Shown here in pieces: positions 35,776-46,399 of a stretch of DNA of 64,000 nucleotides. Within the stretch, counting starts at the first letter, position 1, and each line of letters begins with the position of its first letter. This DNA comes from Castellaniella sp034675905 (GTDB taxonomy: Bacteria > Pseudomonadota > Gammaproteobacteria > Burkholderiales > Burkholderiaceae_B): contig NZ_JAUCCV010000009.1 in the NCBI RefSeq assembly GCF_034675905.1, positions 124,001 to 188,000 on the forward strand, in the 5' to 3' direction. The notes beneath the pieces are model-generated. The model ran no database searches, was not told the DNA's origin, and saw only the letters and a list, made by a program, of their open reading frames with translations. A program made the position numbers and the translations under genes.

Positions 35776-38244
35776 ATGTCTGCTAGCCAGATTCTGACCC
35801 AGGAACCTGCGGATTTGCCGCTGCTGCCGCTGCGCGATGTCGTGGTCTTTCCTCATATGGTCATCCCGCTGTTTGTGGGGCGTCCTCGCTCCATCAAGGC
35901 GCTGGAACTCGCCATGGAAGGCGGCAACAGCATTATGCTGGTTGCTCAGAAATCCGCCGGCAAGGATGACCCCACTCCCGATGATCTGTACGAAATCGGC
36001 TGTGCCGCCAGCATCCTGCAGATGCTCAAGCTGCCTGACGGGACGGTCAAAGTCCTGGTCGAAGGACAGCAGCGGGCACGCATCCATGCCGTCTCGGATG
36101 CCGAAACGCACTTCACGGCCCGCGTCACCGGCATTGATGAAGAAGCTTCCGATCAGGCCGAAGCCGAGGCCTTGCGCCGCGCGGTATTGGCCCAGTTCGA
36201 GCAGTACGTCAAACTGAACAAGAAGATCCCCCAGGAAATCCTGACCTCGTTGACCGGCATCGAAGACGCCGGCCGGCTGGCGGACACGATTGCCGCCCAT
36301 CTGCCGCTGAAGATCGAACAAAAGCAGTCCTTGCTGGACATGGCTGGGGCCGTGCAGCGCCTGGAAGCCCTGCTGGCGCAGCTGGAATCCGAAATCGACA
36401 TCCTGCAGGTCGAAAAACGCATTCGCGGCCGTGTCAAAAAGCAGATGGAAAAGAGCCAGCGCGACTATTATCTGAACGAGCAGGTCAAGGCCATCCAGAA
36501 AGAACTGGGAGAGGGCGAGGAAGGCGCGGACCTGGAAGAACTGGAACGCAAGATCGCAGCTGCCCGCATGTCCAAAGAGGCCCGCAAAAAGGCCGACAGC
36601 GAGCTGAAAAAACTGAAGCTCATGTCGCCCATGTCGGCGGAAGCAACTGTGGTGCGTAACTATATCGATACCCTGTTGGGTCTGCCCTGGTATAAAAAGA
36701 GCCGGGTCGACAATACCTTGCAAAACGCCGAAGAAGTCCTCGACGCAGACCACTATGGTCTGGAAAAGGTCAAGGAACGCATCGTCGAATACCTGGCTGT
36801 GCAGCAGCGCGTCGAAAAACTCAAAGCGCCCATTCTGTGCCTGGTCGGGCCTCCGGGGGTGGGGAAAACGTCCCTGGGGCAGTCCGTGGCGCGAGCGACC
36901 AACCGCAAGTTCGTGCGCATGGCCCTGGGCGGCGTCCGTGACGAGGCCGAGATCCGTGGTCACCGCCGCACCTATATCGGTTCCATGCCGGGCAAGATCC
37001 TGCAGAACATGAGCAAGGTCGGCGTGCGCAATCCCTTGTTCCTGCTCGACGAGATCGACAAGCTGGGTGCGGATTTCCGCGGCGATCCGTCGTCGGCGCT
37101 GCTGGAAGTGCTGGATCCGGAACAGAATCACACCTTCCAGGATCATTACATCGAAGTCGATTTCGACCTGTCCGATGTGATGTTCGTGGCCACCAGCAAT
37201 ACGCTGAATATTCCGCCGGCGCTGCTGGACCGGATGGAAGTCATCCGCCTGTCGGGCTACACGGAAGACGAAAAGGTCCATATCGCCTTTGATCATCTGC
37301 TGCCCAAGCTGATGAAGAACAATGGCGTGCAGGACGGCGAATTGACGGTGACAGAATCCGCGATCCGCGACATCGTGCGCTATTACACGCGCGAAGCCGG
37401 GGTGCGGGCGCTGGAACGTGAAATCTCCAAGATCTGCCGCAAGGCCGTCAAGCGCTTGTTGTCAGCCAATCCGATCAGCAAGGGACGCAAGACTGCAAAG
37501 GCTGCGAAGGTCCTGGAATCCTTGACGGTCGATTCCGACAATCTGGACGACTACCTGGGCGTGCGCCGCTTCAGTTTCGGCGTGGCTGAAAAGGAAGACC
37601 GCATCGGACAGGTGACGGGATTGGCCTGGACGGAGGTCGGCGGCGATCTGCTGACCATCGAGGTCGCCGACATGCCGGGCAAGGGCGTCGTCACGCGCAC
37701 GGGTTCCCTGGGCGACGTGATGAAGGAATCTGTCGAAGCCGCCCGCACCGTGGTGCGCGCTCGCGCCCGCCACTGGGGTATTGCCGATCAGGTCTTTGAA
37801 AAACACGATCTGCACGTGCACTTCCCGGAAGGCGCCACGCCCAAGGACGGTCCTTCGGCCGGGGCCGCGATCACCACGGCCATGGTGTCGGCGCTGACCG
37901 GCATTCCGGTGCGCGCCGACGTCGCCATGACAGGGGAAATCACCCTGCGTGGCGAGGTGCTGGAGATCGGCGGCCTGAAGGAAAAGCTGCTGGCGGCGCA
38001 TCGCGGCGGCATCAAGACCGTGATGATCCCGGAAGAAAACGTCAAGGATCTGGCTGAAATCCCGGATAACGTGAAAAACCACCTGGAGATCATCCCGGTG
38101 CGCTGGATCGACCGGGTGCTGGAAGTCGCCTTGCAGCGCATGCCGACGCCCTTGTCGGACGAGGAAGTCGCCCGCTTGGCCGCCGAGGCCGTCGCAGCGG
38201 CCAAGCCTTCGGGTTCAGGCTCGGGGGATGTGATCAAGCACTGA
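35776..38244 (+). CDS. lon: ATP-dependent Lon protease
   Basis: AAA+ serine protease that degrades misfolded and regulatory proteins. Domains in order are the N-terminal substrate domain (LPLLPLRDVVVFPHMVIPLF), the coiled-coil region (about 190-260), AAA+ with GPPGVGKTSLGQSVA and FLLDEIDKLG, and the protease domain with the catalytic Ser in PKDGPSAGAAI and Lys in GGLKEKLLAAHRGG. At 822 residues it is slightly longer than E. coli Lon (784) because of extra residues around 570 and at the C-terminus. The gene is convergent with lexA, with six bases between the stops. Confidence 0.97.
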   Translation: MSASQILTQEPADLPLLPLRDVVVFPHMVIPLFVGRPRSIKALELAMEGGNSIMLVAQKSAGKDDPTPDDLYEIGCAASILQMLKLPDGTVKVLVEGQQRARIHAVSDAETHFTARVTGIDEEASDQAEAEALRRAVLAQFEQYVKLNKKIPQEILTSLTGIEDAGRLADTIAAHLPLKIEQKQSLLDMAGAVQRLEALLAQLESEIDILQVEKRIRGRVKKQMEKSQRDYYLNEQVKAIQKELGEGEEGADLEELERKIAAARMSKEARKKADSELKKLKLMSPMSAEATVVRNYIDTLLGLPWYKKSRVDNTLQNAEEVLDADHYGLEKVKERIVEYLAVQQRVEKLKAPILCLVGPPGVGKTSLGQSVARATNRKFVRMALGGVRDEAEIRGHRRTYIGSMPGKILQNMSKVGVRNPLFLLDEIDKLGADFRGDPSSALLEVLDPEQNHTFQDHYIEVDFDLSDVMFVATSNTLNIPPALLDRMEVIRLSGYTEDEKVHIAFDHLLPKLMKNNGVQDGELTVTESAIRDIVRYYTREAGVRALEREISKICRKAVKRLLSANPISKGRKTAKAAKVLESLTVDSDNLDDYLGVRRFSFGVAEKEDRIGQVTGLAWTEVGGDLLTIEVADMPGKGVVTRTGSLGDVMKESVEAARTVVRARARHWGIADQVFEKHDLHVHFPEGATPKDGPSAGAAITTAMVSALTGIPVRADVAMTGEITLRGEVLEIGGLKEKLLAAHRGGIKTVMIPEENVKDLAEIPDNVKNHLEIIPVRWIDRVLEVALQRMPTPLSDEEVARLAAEAVAAAKPSGSGSGDVIKH

Positions 38245-38250
38245 TCGGCA

Positions 38251-38991
38251 TCAGTGCAGGTTCGTCGTGCGGATCAGACCGACGGCAATGCCTTCGATGG
38301 CAAAGTCGTCGCCTGCGCCCACGATGATCGGATCAAAATCAGGATTTTCCGGCAGCAGGCGGATGCGCTGGCCTTGGTGGTCCAGCCGTTTGACCGTGAC
38401 GTCGTCGCCCAGGCGGGCCACGACGATCTGCCCATGGCGGGCATCGGGCGTGCTGTGCACCGCCAACAGATCGCCATCCAGAATGCCGGCATCACGCATG
38501 CTGCTGCCGCGCACGCGCAGCAGATAGTCGGGTGCGGAGTCAAACAGCTGTGGCGCCAAGGGAATTTCGCGTTCGATGTGTTCGGCGGCCAGGATCGGGT
38601 GGCCGGCGGCGACGCGCCCGATCAGCGGGATCAGTGACTGATCGGACGCAGCGGTCCAGATCGGCGCCCCCTGTGGGGCTTGGATCGCCCGCGCCGCTGC
38701 GAGCAGACCGACGCCTGCCGAGGGCTGCGCGGTTTGCGGGGTTGCTGCCGGTGTTTGAGGCGCCAATGATTGCGCCAGGGCGGTCAATTGGATGCCGCGC
38801 GACGTGCCGGCGGTCAGCAGGATATAGCCTTTGCGCTCCAGAGCGCGCAGATGGTCTTCGGCGGCGTTGGCGGAACGAAACCCCAGTGCACGGGCGATTT
38901 CAGCGCGGGTCGGCGGACGCCCCGTCTGGGCGATGGCCTGAGCGATCAGGGCCAGGATCTGGGATTGCCGGGCAGTGAGCTTTAAAGACAT
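38251..38991 (-). CDS. lexA: LexA repressor with an extended interdomain linker
   Basis: Represses SOS genes and self-cleaves when RecA is activated. The winged helix DNA-binding domain occupies residues 1-70 (LTARQSQILALIAQ; GFRSANAAEDHLRALERKGY). The Ala129-Gly130 cleavage site lies in RVAAGHP, the catalytic Ser164 in RGSSMRDAGI and Lys201 in DDVTVKRL. Cleavage site to Ser (35) and Ser to Lys (37) spacings equal those of E. coli LexA. About 45 extra residues, rich in Ala/Pro/Gln, separate the DNA-binding domain from the cleavage site, so the protein is 246 instead of about 202 residues. An SOS box lies just upstream. Confidence 0.96.
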   Translation of the reverse strand: MSLKLTARQSQILALIAQAIAQTGRPPTRAEIARALGFRSANAAEDHLRALERKGYILLTAGTSRGIQLTALAQSLAPQTPAATPQTAQPSAGVGLLAAARAIQAPQGAPIWTAASDQSLIPLIGRVAAGHPILAAEHIEREIPLAPQLFDSAPDYLLRVRGSSMRDAGILDGDLLAVHSTPDARHGQIVVARLGDDVTVKRLDHQGQRIRLLPENPDFDPIIVGAGDDFAIEGIAVGLIRTTNLH

Positions 38992-39000
38992 GGCAGGCTA

Positions 39001-39016
39001 CTGGATGAAAACACAG
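39001..39016. promoter_or_regulatory. LexA binding site (SOS box) of lexA
   Basis: CTGGATGAAAACACAG fits the CTG-N10-CAG core of the gamma/betaproteobacterial SOS box and is preceded by TA, as in the E. coli consensus. It begins 10 bases upstream of the lexA start codon, a normal position for autoregulation. Confidence 0.75.
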
Positions 39017-39097
39017 CCTGTATTTTGTCGGAATGCTTAGGATAAGGCAAGCGGCCGGTGTCTCTGTCTGTAAAAGCGCGCTCGGCACGCCGCCAAT

Positions 39098-39128
39098 GAA
39101 AAAGGCCCGGACGTACTGTCCGGGCCTT
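39098..39128 (-). terminator. Intrinsic terminator of tyrB
   Basis: An 11-bp stem, AAGGCCCGGAC (39102-39112) and GTCCGGGCCTT (39118-39128), has a 5-base loop and a run of T on the minus strand. It lies 24 bases past the tyrB stop codon. Confidence 0.85.
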
Positions 39129-39151
39129 CGAGAGCCATGAGGCCGTTGCGA

Positions 39152-40357
39152 TCAGCCCTTCAGTACCTGAGCGATGGCGCGAGCCACATAGTCGACGTTG
39201 GCGCTGTTCAGGGCGGCCACGCAGATGCGACCGCTGCCCACGGCATAGATGCCGAAATCTTCACGCAGGCGTTCGACCTGGGGCTTGGTCAGACCGGAAT
39301 ACGAGAACATGCCGCGCTGCGCCTTGACGAAGCTGAAGTCGCGATCGACGCCTTGGGCGTGGATCTGTTCGACCAGCTGATGGCGCATGCTGCGGATGCG
39401 GTCGCGCATGCCGGCGAGTTCTTCAGTCCACAGGGCAAACAAGGCTGGCGTGTTCAGCACTGCGGACACCAAGGCGCCGCCGTGGGTGGGCGGATTGGAG
39501 TAATTGGTGCGGATGACGCGCTTCAGCTGGCTGAGCACCCGGGCGCTTTCCTCGTCGCCGCTGGTGACCAGGGTCAGGGCGCCGACACGCTCGCCATACA
39601 GCGAGAACGATTTCGAGAACGAGGAGCTGATGAACATCGTCATGCCCAGATCAGCGAACAGGCGCACGACGGCGGAATCTTCTTCCAGGCCGCTGCCAAA
39701 GCCCTGATAGGCGATGTCCAGGAAGGGCACCAGCTGGCCGGCCTGCAGGGTCTGGGCGATGTCGCGCCATTGTTCCGGGGTGGGGTCCACGCCGGTGGGG
39801 TTGTGGCAGCAGGCGTGCAGCACGACGATGGTGCCGGCGGGCAGGGCCTTCAGCGAGGCCAGCATGCCGTCGAAGTTCAGGCCATGGGTCGCGGCGTCGT
39901 AGTAGTCGTAGCTGACGACCGGGAAGCCGGCCGTGGAGAACAGCGCTTCATGGTTGGCCCAGCTGGGGTTGCTGATGGCGACCTGGGCGTTGGGCAGGAT
40001 GTGTTTCAGGAAATCGGCGCCGACCTTCAGCGCGCCGGTGCCGCCCAGGGTCTGGACCGTGACGGAACGATGCGCTGCCAGCAGCGGCGATTGCGCGCCC
40101 AGCAGCAGGGCGGCGGCGCCCTGGTTGTAGCCGGGGATGCCGTCGATGGGCAGATAGTTGCGCGGCGCAGCCTGTTCGAACAGAGCGGCTTCGGCCTGGC
40201 GGACGGCTTTCAGCAGGGGAATGCGGCCAGCGTCGTCGGTGTATACACCCACGCCCAGATTGACCTTGGTGGACCGGGTGTCGGCCTTGAATTGTTCGTT
40301 CAGACCCAGAATGGGGTCGCGAGGGGCGAGTTCGACAGAAGCGAAAATAGAGGACAT
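39152..40357 (-). CDS. tyrB: Aromatic amino acid aminotransferase (class I)
   Basis: PLP enzyme interconverting tyrosine, phenylalanine or aspartate with their 2-oxo acids. It begins FASVELAPRDPILGLNEQFK and has YLPIDGIPGYNQGAAALLLG, the SFSKSFSLYGERVG segment with the PLP-binding Lys, and the C-terminal GRICVAALNSANVDYVARAI. At 401 residues it matches TyrB/AspC. The two cannot be separated firmly by motif alone; the TyrB assignment follows the usual call for this betaproteobacterial locus next to uvrB. It is divergent from uvrB. Confidence 0.88.
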   Translation of the reverse strand: MSSIFASVELAPRDPILGLNEQFKADTRSTKVNLGVGVYTDDAGRIPLLKAVRQAEAALFEQAAPRNYLPIDGIPGYNQGAAALLLGAQSPLLAAHRSVTVQTLGGTGALKVGADFLKHILPNAQVAISNPSWANHEALFSTAGFPVVSYDYYDAATHGLNFDGMLASLKALPAGTIVVLHACCHNPTGVDPTPEQWRDIAQTLQAGQLVPFLDIAYQGFGSGLEEDSAVVRLFADLGMTMFISSSFSKSFSLYGERVGALTLVTSGDEESARVLSQLKRVIRTNYSNPPTHGGALVSAVLNTPALFALWTEELAGMRDRIRSMRHQLVEQIHAQGVDRDFSFVKAQRGMFSYSGLTKPQVERLREDFGIYAVGSGRICVAALNSANVDYVARAIAQVLKG

Positions 40358-40389
40358 GGGGTACCGTTGAGACAGAAGGGGAATAGTTC

Positions 40390-40418
40390 TTGGTCACATA
40401 GGCCAACGATGGGATAAT
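40390..40418 (+). promoter_or_regulatory. Candidate sigma-70 promoter for uvrB
   Basis: TTGGTC at 40390-40395 and GATAAT at 40413-40418 are separated by 17 bases. The second hexamer differs from TATAAT at one position, the first from TTGACA at three. The start codon follows 34 bases downstream. No CTG-N10-CAG SOS box is seen between the divergent tyrB and uvrB genes. Confidence 0.4.
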
Positions 40419-40451
40419 AAGGGGTTTACCCGAATAGTGTCTAGACGAACC

Positions 40452-42482
<2,031 letters not shown>

Positions 42483-42606
42483 TGGCAAGGTCCCATGGCG
42501 GCGTAGCGCCATCTGCGGCAAAGTTGCTGACGCAACAGGATTTTTTGTAGATTTCGTTGGAAAAAGCTTGCCAATTATCGGGTTTTCCCGCACACTTTCA
42601 CCTATC

Positions 42607-43095
42607 ATGCATAAGGTACTTTTTGTCTGTACGGGCAATATCTGCCGTTCCCCCTCTGCCCAGGGTGTATTCCAGCACCTGATCGATGAAGCCGATCTGT
42701 CGGATGCTATTTGTGTCGACTCGGCGGCCACCCACCAGTTCCATGTGGGCGAGGCCCCCGATGCGCGTGCGCAGACGGCGGCCCGCAAGCGCGGCTACGA
42801 TCTGTCCACTCATGTGGCGCGGCAGATTGACGCCGATGATTTTCGCGATGCGGATCTGATCCTGGCCATGGATTGGGAAAACCTGTCTGCGTTGCAGCAG
42901 CGTTGCCCGAAAATCTATCAGCACAAATTGATGCTGCTGATGCGCTTTTCCAACGAATACGAAGAGGCCACCGTGCCCGACCCCTATTATGGCGGCCCCG
43001 AAGGCTTCAACAAGGTCCTGGACTACATCGAAGACGCCTGCCAAGGGGTCCTGGAATTGGTCCGCAAGCGCGCCTTACAATATCAGGCGGCTTGA
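42607..43095 (+). CDS. Low-molecular-weight protein tyrosine phosphatase
   Basis: Small cytoplasmic phosphatase of 162 residues. The CX5R(S) catalytic loop is VCTGNICRS (Cys8, Arg14, Ser15) and the general acid is in VPDPYYGG (Asp125). In many betaproteobacteria this gene directly precedes iscR; here a 6.4-kb efflux cassette intervenes. No capsule or tyrosine kinase genes are nearby, so it is probably the housekeeping paralogue. The ATG at 42607 (MHKVLFVCTG) is chosen over an in-frame TTG upstream. Confidence 0.92.
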   Translation: MHKVLFVCTGNICRSPSAQGVFQHLIDEADLSDAICVDSAATHQFHVGEAPDARAQTAARKRGYDLSTHVARQIDADDFRDADLILAMDWENLSALQQRCPKIYQHKLMLLMRFSNEYEEATVPDPYYGGPEGFNKVLDYIEDACQGVLELVRKRALQYQAA

Positions 43096-43138
43096 TCCTG
43101 TCCGTATTCATTCTCCTGCCCACTGCTGCATCTGATCG

Positions 43139-43163
43139 ACGCCCTGCCTGACAGGGCGTTTTG
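43139..43163 (+). terminator. Intrinsic terminator after the phosphatase gene
   Basis: An 8-bp stem, ACGCCCTG (43139-43146) and CAGGGCGT (43152-43159), has a 5-base loop and is followed by TTTTGT. It lies 44 bases past the stop codon. Confidence 0.75.
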
Positions 43164-43229
43164 TATTGCGCGCACGGCACGAGCGCATTTCCGCGTGAGG
43201 TCGGGGCAGGCCCGGCAATCACCCGATCT

Positions 43230-43679
43230 TCAACGCTTGCGGCTTTCGAGCATGCGCTGAAGCAGTGTCTGAAGCTGTTGCCGATCTGATGCGCAGAGCT
43301 GCTCCGTCAGTGGCGTCAGTGCCTGTTGTGTTTGTGCATGCAGGCGCTTGACTAGTTCGGCGCCAGCATCAGTCAGAAAAACATCGGTTGCCCTGCCGTC
43401 TTCCGCATTGGGCGCGCGCGCCACGAGTCCCTTCTTTTCCGCTCGGGCGATCAGCCCCGACATCGTCTGTTTCTCCAGTCCCAGGTAGTCGGCCAGTTCG
43501 CTCATCCGCGGGCGCCGGTCCCACAGAATGCCCAGCGCGCGCATCAGCGTGAGAGACAGGTCATTTTCGGCGCCGAGCTTGTTGAGAACGGCCATCGTGA
43601 CAAAGGCAGTCGGTACGAGCACGTCGGCCAGTCCTTCGTCGATTGGGGGAGGTGGTGCCATGATTGTTTGCTGTTTCAT
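43230..43679 (-). CDS. MarR-family transcriptional regulator
   Basis: A 149-residue winged-helix repressor. The helix-turn-helix and wing are visible in MSELADYLGLEKQTMSGLIARAEKKGLVARAPNAEDGRATDVFLTDAG (middle third, residues about 58-105), flanked by dimerisation helices. It is divergent from the RND efflux genes and separated from them by a promoter region with a perfect inverted repeat. It probably represses the pump and itself until a small, often phenolic, ligand binds. The ligand is unknown. Confidence 0.9.
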   Translation of the reverse strand: MKQQTIMAPPPPIDEGLADVLVPTAFVTMAVLNKLGAENDLSLTLMRALGILWDRRPRMSELADYLGLEKQTMSGLIARAEKKGLVARAPNAEDGRATDVFLTDAGAELVKRLHAQTQQALTPLTEQLCASDRQQLQTLLQRMLESRKR

Positions 43680-43691
43680 GTTGGCTCTATC

Positions 43692-43738
43692 TTGACATAG
43701 TTCGTATTGCGCATCAATAATAGATCGTAATACGAACT
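43692..43738 (+). promoter_or_regulatory. Efflux operon promoter overlapped by a MarR-type operator
   Basis: TTGACA at 43692-43697 and AATAAT at 43716-43721, spaced 18 bases, form a strong sigma-70 promoter directed at the efflux genes. A perfect 10-bp inverted repeat, AGTTCGTATT at 43699-43708 and AATACGAACT at 43729-43738, overlaps the spacer and covers the -10/start region. This is the position expected for repression by the divergent MarR protein. Confidence 0.7.
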
Positions 43739-43771
43739 TTTAGGAATGCGTGTTCATCGCAGGAGAGTCCC

Positions 43772-43804
43772 TTGAAAACAGTCGCCATCATCCCATTCAA
43801 ATGA
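43772..43804 (+). CDS. Possible 10-codon leader peptide
   Basis: A TTG codon at 43772, six bases after an AGGAG ribosome site, opens a short frame reading MKTVAIIPFK. Its TGA stop (43802-43804) overlaps the ATG at 43801 of the outer membrane factor in an ATGA arrangement. The outer membrane gene itself lacks a good ribosome site, so coupling through this mini-ORF is conceivable. The evidence is only position and the ribosome site. Confidence 0.25.
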   Translation: MKTVAIIPFK

Positions 43805-45264
43805 GCCTCTGTCTGAGTGTTCGTCTATCTTTCCTGGCGCTGTCCAGTGGTCTGATCCTGATGCTGACCGCATGCACGGGTATGCCGGTGCGCGCTCCGG
43901 CGGTCGTTGATCTGCCCGAGGCGTGGCGCGCGCCCTTGCCTCATGGCGGGTCGACAGTGGCGCTTGCCGACTGGTGGAGGGCATTCTCCGATCCCTTGTT
44001 TGTTTCGCTGATTGAACGCGCCCAGGCAGCCAACCCGAATCTGCGGGTGGCTGCCGCCAGGCATCGGCGGGCGCGTGCTATGGTCACCGAATCCCGCGCC
44101 GACCTGCTGCCGACAGTTGACCTCGACGCCACCTCCAGCCGTGGCAAGAACCTCAACAGCATTCCGGGCGTTTCCACCCAGTCGGACGCCCGATTCAATG
44201 CCAGTTGGGAGATCGACCTCTTTGGCGGCAAGCGCGCTGCAGCCGATGAGCAAGCGGCGCGGGCCGATGCCGCGCAATATGATTGGCATGCGGCACGGGT
44301 GACGCTGGCAGCCGATGTCGCCGGGGCCTATCTGGACCTGCGCTTGGCACAGGCGCGCGAGGAAATCGCTGCACTCGATGGCTTATTGGCGGCGCAGCTG
44401 CTTGCCTGGGGCCGCCGGCAGCAGGCGGCCGGTCTCTTCAGTGCAAATGATGTCGCCTTGCTGCAGGCCGATGCTGCGTTGGCTTCGGCCCGCCGCAATG
44501 CCGAACGGGCAGAGGCGCAGGTGGCGTTGCAGGGACTGGCTTTGCTGCTGGGCATATCGGCGGCCCCCTTGGCGCTTGAGCTGCAGGCCGCCGCCTTGCC
44601 CACAGCCTGGGCCTGGCCGCGCCGTGGGCTGCCCAGCGTCCCTGGATTCGAAGTCTACGCGCTGCCGGCGCAGTTGCTGGCGCAGCGTCCTGATGTGGCT
44701 GCTGCCCATCAGCGCTGGCTGGCGGCGCAGGCCCACTACCGCGGCGTGGATGCTCAACGGTATCCGCAGCTGAGTCTGGGCGCCTTGGCCGGTGAAGCGC
44801 GCCTCAGTGTGGGGGGGATGAGCACACTGAGTTCTCTCTGGTCGATCGGCCCGAGTCTGACATTGCCACTTTTCGATGGTGGAAGGCGCCGGGCCCAAGG
44901 CCGGGCCGCACAGGCGTCGATCGATGAAGCGGCGGCGGCGCTGCAGTCGAAGTGGCAAACCGCCGTCGCCGAGGTCGAGGAAGCGTTGGAGCGCATGGTT
45001 GCTGCTCGTGATCGCAGACGCGAAGCCGAGACAGTGGCGCACGAATGGCAAGGCATGGCCCAACGTGCCGTTTTGCAGGCGAGGGCTGGTCTGTACAGCG
45101 GCCCTCAGCGCGTCGCTTCGCAACGCAATGCGCTGACTGCTCACGATGATGTGCTGACCGCGCAGGCGGATCAGGCCAGGGCCTGGTTCCGCCTGTACCG
45201 CAGTCTGGGTGGCGGTTGGAACGTCGATCCGGATGCCATCGATCAACTGGCCGCTCAGTCATGA
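43801..45264 (+). CDS. Outer membrane efflux lipoprotein (NodT family), MarR-linked pump
   Basis: TolC-like channel of the second RND pump. From the ATG at 43801 the protein is 487 residues with a lipoprotein signal and lipobox LMLTAC (Cys25). It then reads LADWWRAFSDPLFVSLIERAQAANPNLRVAAARHRRARA and the repeat LLAQRPDVAAAHQRWLAAQAHYRGVDAQRYPQL, both typical of NodT-family factors. An in-frame GTG at 43750 would add 17 residues and blur the signal peptide. The gene order is outer membrane factor first, then adaptor, then pump, and the stop overlaps the adaptor start by 4 bases. Confidence 0.9.
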   Translation: MSLCLSVRLSFLALSSGLILMLTACTGMPVRAPAVVDLPEAWRAPLPHGGSTVALADWWRAFSDPLFVSLIERAQAANPNLRVAAARHRRARAMVTESRADLLPTVDLDATSSRGKNLNSIPGVSTQSDARFNASWEIDLFGGKRAAADEQAARADAAQYDWHAARVTLAADVAGAYLDLRLAQAREEIAALDGLLAAQLLAWGRRQQAAGLFSANDVALLQADAALASARRNAERAEAQVALQGLALLLGISAAPLALELQAAALPTAWAWPRRGLPSVPGFEVYALPAQLLAQRPDVAAAHQRWLAAQAHYRGVDAQRYPQLSLGALAGEARLSVGGMSTLSSLWSIGPSLTLPLFDGGRRRAQGRAAQASIDEAAAALQSKWQTAVAEVEEALERMVAARDRRREAETVAHEWQGMAQRAVLQARAGLYSGPQRVASQRNALTAHDDVLTAQADQARAWFRLYRSLGGGWNVDPDAIDQLAAQS

Positions 45265-46388
45265 AGCATCGTTTCGCCTATCTTTCGGCCACCGCTGCGG
45301 CCCTTTCCATTGTCTGCGCCGCTCTGTTCGTGGCCATGCGTGATACGGCTCCTCTTGTCTCTGAATCGTCCTCTGCGGTGCCGCCTGCCTTGACGGTCAA
45401 GCGCACCTTGGCCACCGCGCAGCGGTGGCCACAAACATTGGACGCTGTTGGCGGCATTGCCGCCTGGCAGGAAATCGTGATCAGCGCTGAGATCGGCGGG
45501 CGGCGTCTGTCGCGCTTGCTGGTCGATATCGGTGACCGGGTAACGCAAGGACAGCTTCTGGCGCAGCTTGGTCCCGGCACGCTTGAGGCCGATCTGAACA
45601 TCAGCCGTGCGGCGCTTCGAGAGGCCGAAGCCACTGCTGCGGAGGCGGGCCGTGCGGCGGATCGCGCCCGTGCCTTGCAGGGTACCGAGGTCTTGTCTGC
45701 ACAGGCTATCGACCGGGCGCTGGTAGCCGGCGACGTAGCGCAAGCTCGTCTGGCTGCGGCCCGCGCACGCGTGCAGGCTGATGCGTTGCGGCTGGCCTAC
45801 ACCCAGGTGCGCGCGCCGGATGACGGCGTGATCAGCTTGCGACCTGCGGTGGAGGGTGCGCTCGTTCAGCAAGGGGAAGAAATCATGCGCCTGCAGCGCC
45901 AGGGTCGGCTTGAATGGCGTGCCGAATTGCCGGGGCCGGAGCTTGCGCGCGTGACGCCTGGTCAGGCCGTACGGGTCACGCTGGACGGCACGCGGACTGT
46001 CGAAGGCCGTGTGCGCAACATCTCACCACAGGTCGATCCGCAAAGCCGTACCGGCATCGTGTACGTGGATCTCAAGCCCGCCGCTCGAGTGCGGGCCGGG
46101 CTGTTTGCCCGAGGCGAGTTTCTACTGGATCAGCATGCGGTGCTGGCGCTGCCCGCAACCGCCATCCTGCTGCGCGACGGCTTCAGCTATGTCTTCCGCA
46201 TCGAGGGTGACAGGGTGCGGCAGCAGAAAGTCATGCTGGGCGCAAGGCGCGGCGATCAGGTGGAGATCCGTGAAGGACTGGCTGCCGGCGCCGCTGTGGT
46301 TGAATCCGGGGTCGGCTTCCTGGCGGATGGGGTGACGGTGCGTGTCACCGCGACCGCTGCGACACTATCCTCCGACACGGTGCGCTGA
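45261..46388 (+). CDS. RND efflux periplasmic adaptor, MarR-linked pump
   Basis: A 375-residue membrane fusion protein. It has an N-terminal hydrophobic anchor (LSATAAALSIVCAALFVAM) and lipoyl half-motifs (EIVISAEIGGRRLSRLLVDIGDRV and YTQVRAPDDGVISLRPAVEGALV) flanking an Ala-rich coiled coil. The following beta-barrel carries the SRTGIVYVDLK signature. It starts in an ATGA overlap with the preceding gene and ends 11 bases before the pump gene. Confidence 0.9.
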   Translation: MKHRFAYLSATAAALSIVCAALFVAMRDTAPLVSESSSAVPPALTVKRTLATAQRWPQTLDAVGGIAAWQEIVISAEIGGRRLSRLLVDIGDRVTQGQLLAQLGPGTLEADLNISRAALREAEATAAEAGRAADRARALQGTEVLSAQAIDRALVAGDVAQARLAAARARVQADALRLAYTQVRAPDDGVISLRPAVEGALVQQGEEIMRLQRQGRLEWRAELPGPELARVTPGQAVRVTLDGTRTVEGRVRNISPQVDPQSRTGIVYVDLKPAARVRAGLFARGEFLLDQHAVLALPATAILLRDGFSYVFRIEGDRVRQQKVMLGARRGDQVEIREGLAAGAAVVESGVGFLADGVTVRVTATAATLSSDTVR

Positions 46389-46399
46389 AGAGGGCGGTC

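Noticed and set aside
40358..40451. SOS box for uvrB
   Set aside because: No CTG-N10-CAG element in the tyrB-uvrB interval, unlike the one ahead of lexA.
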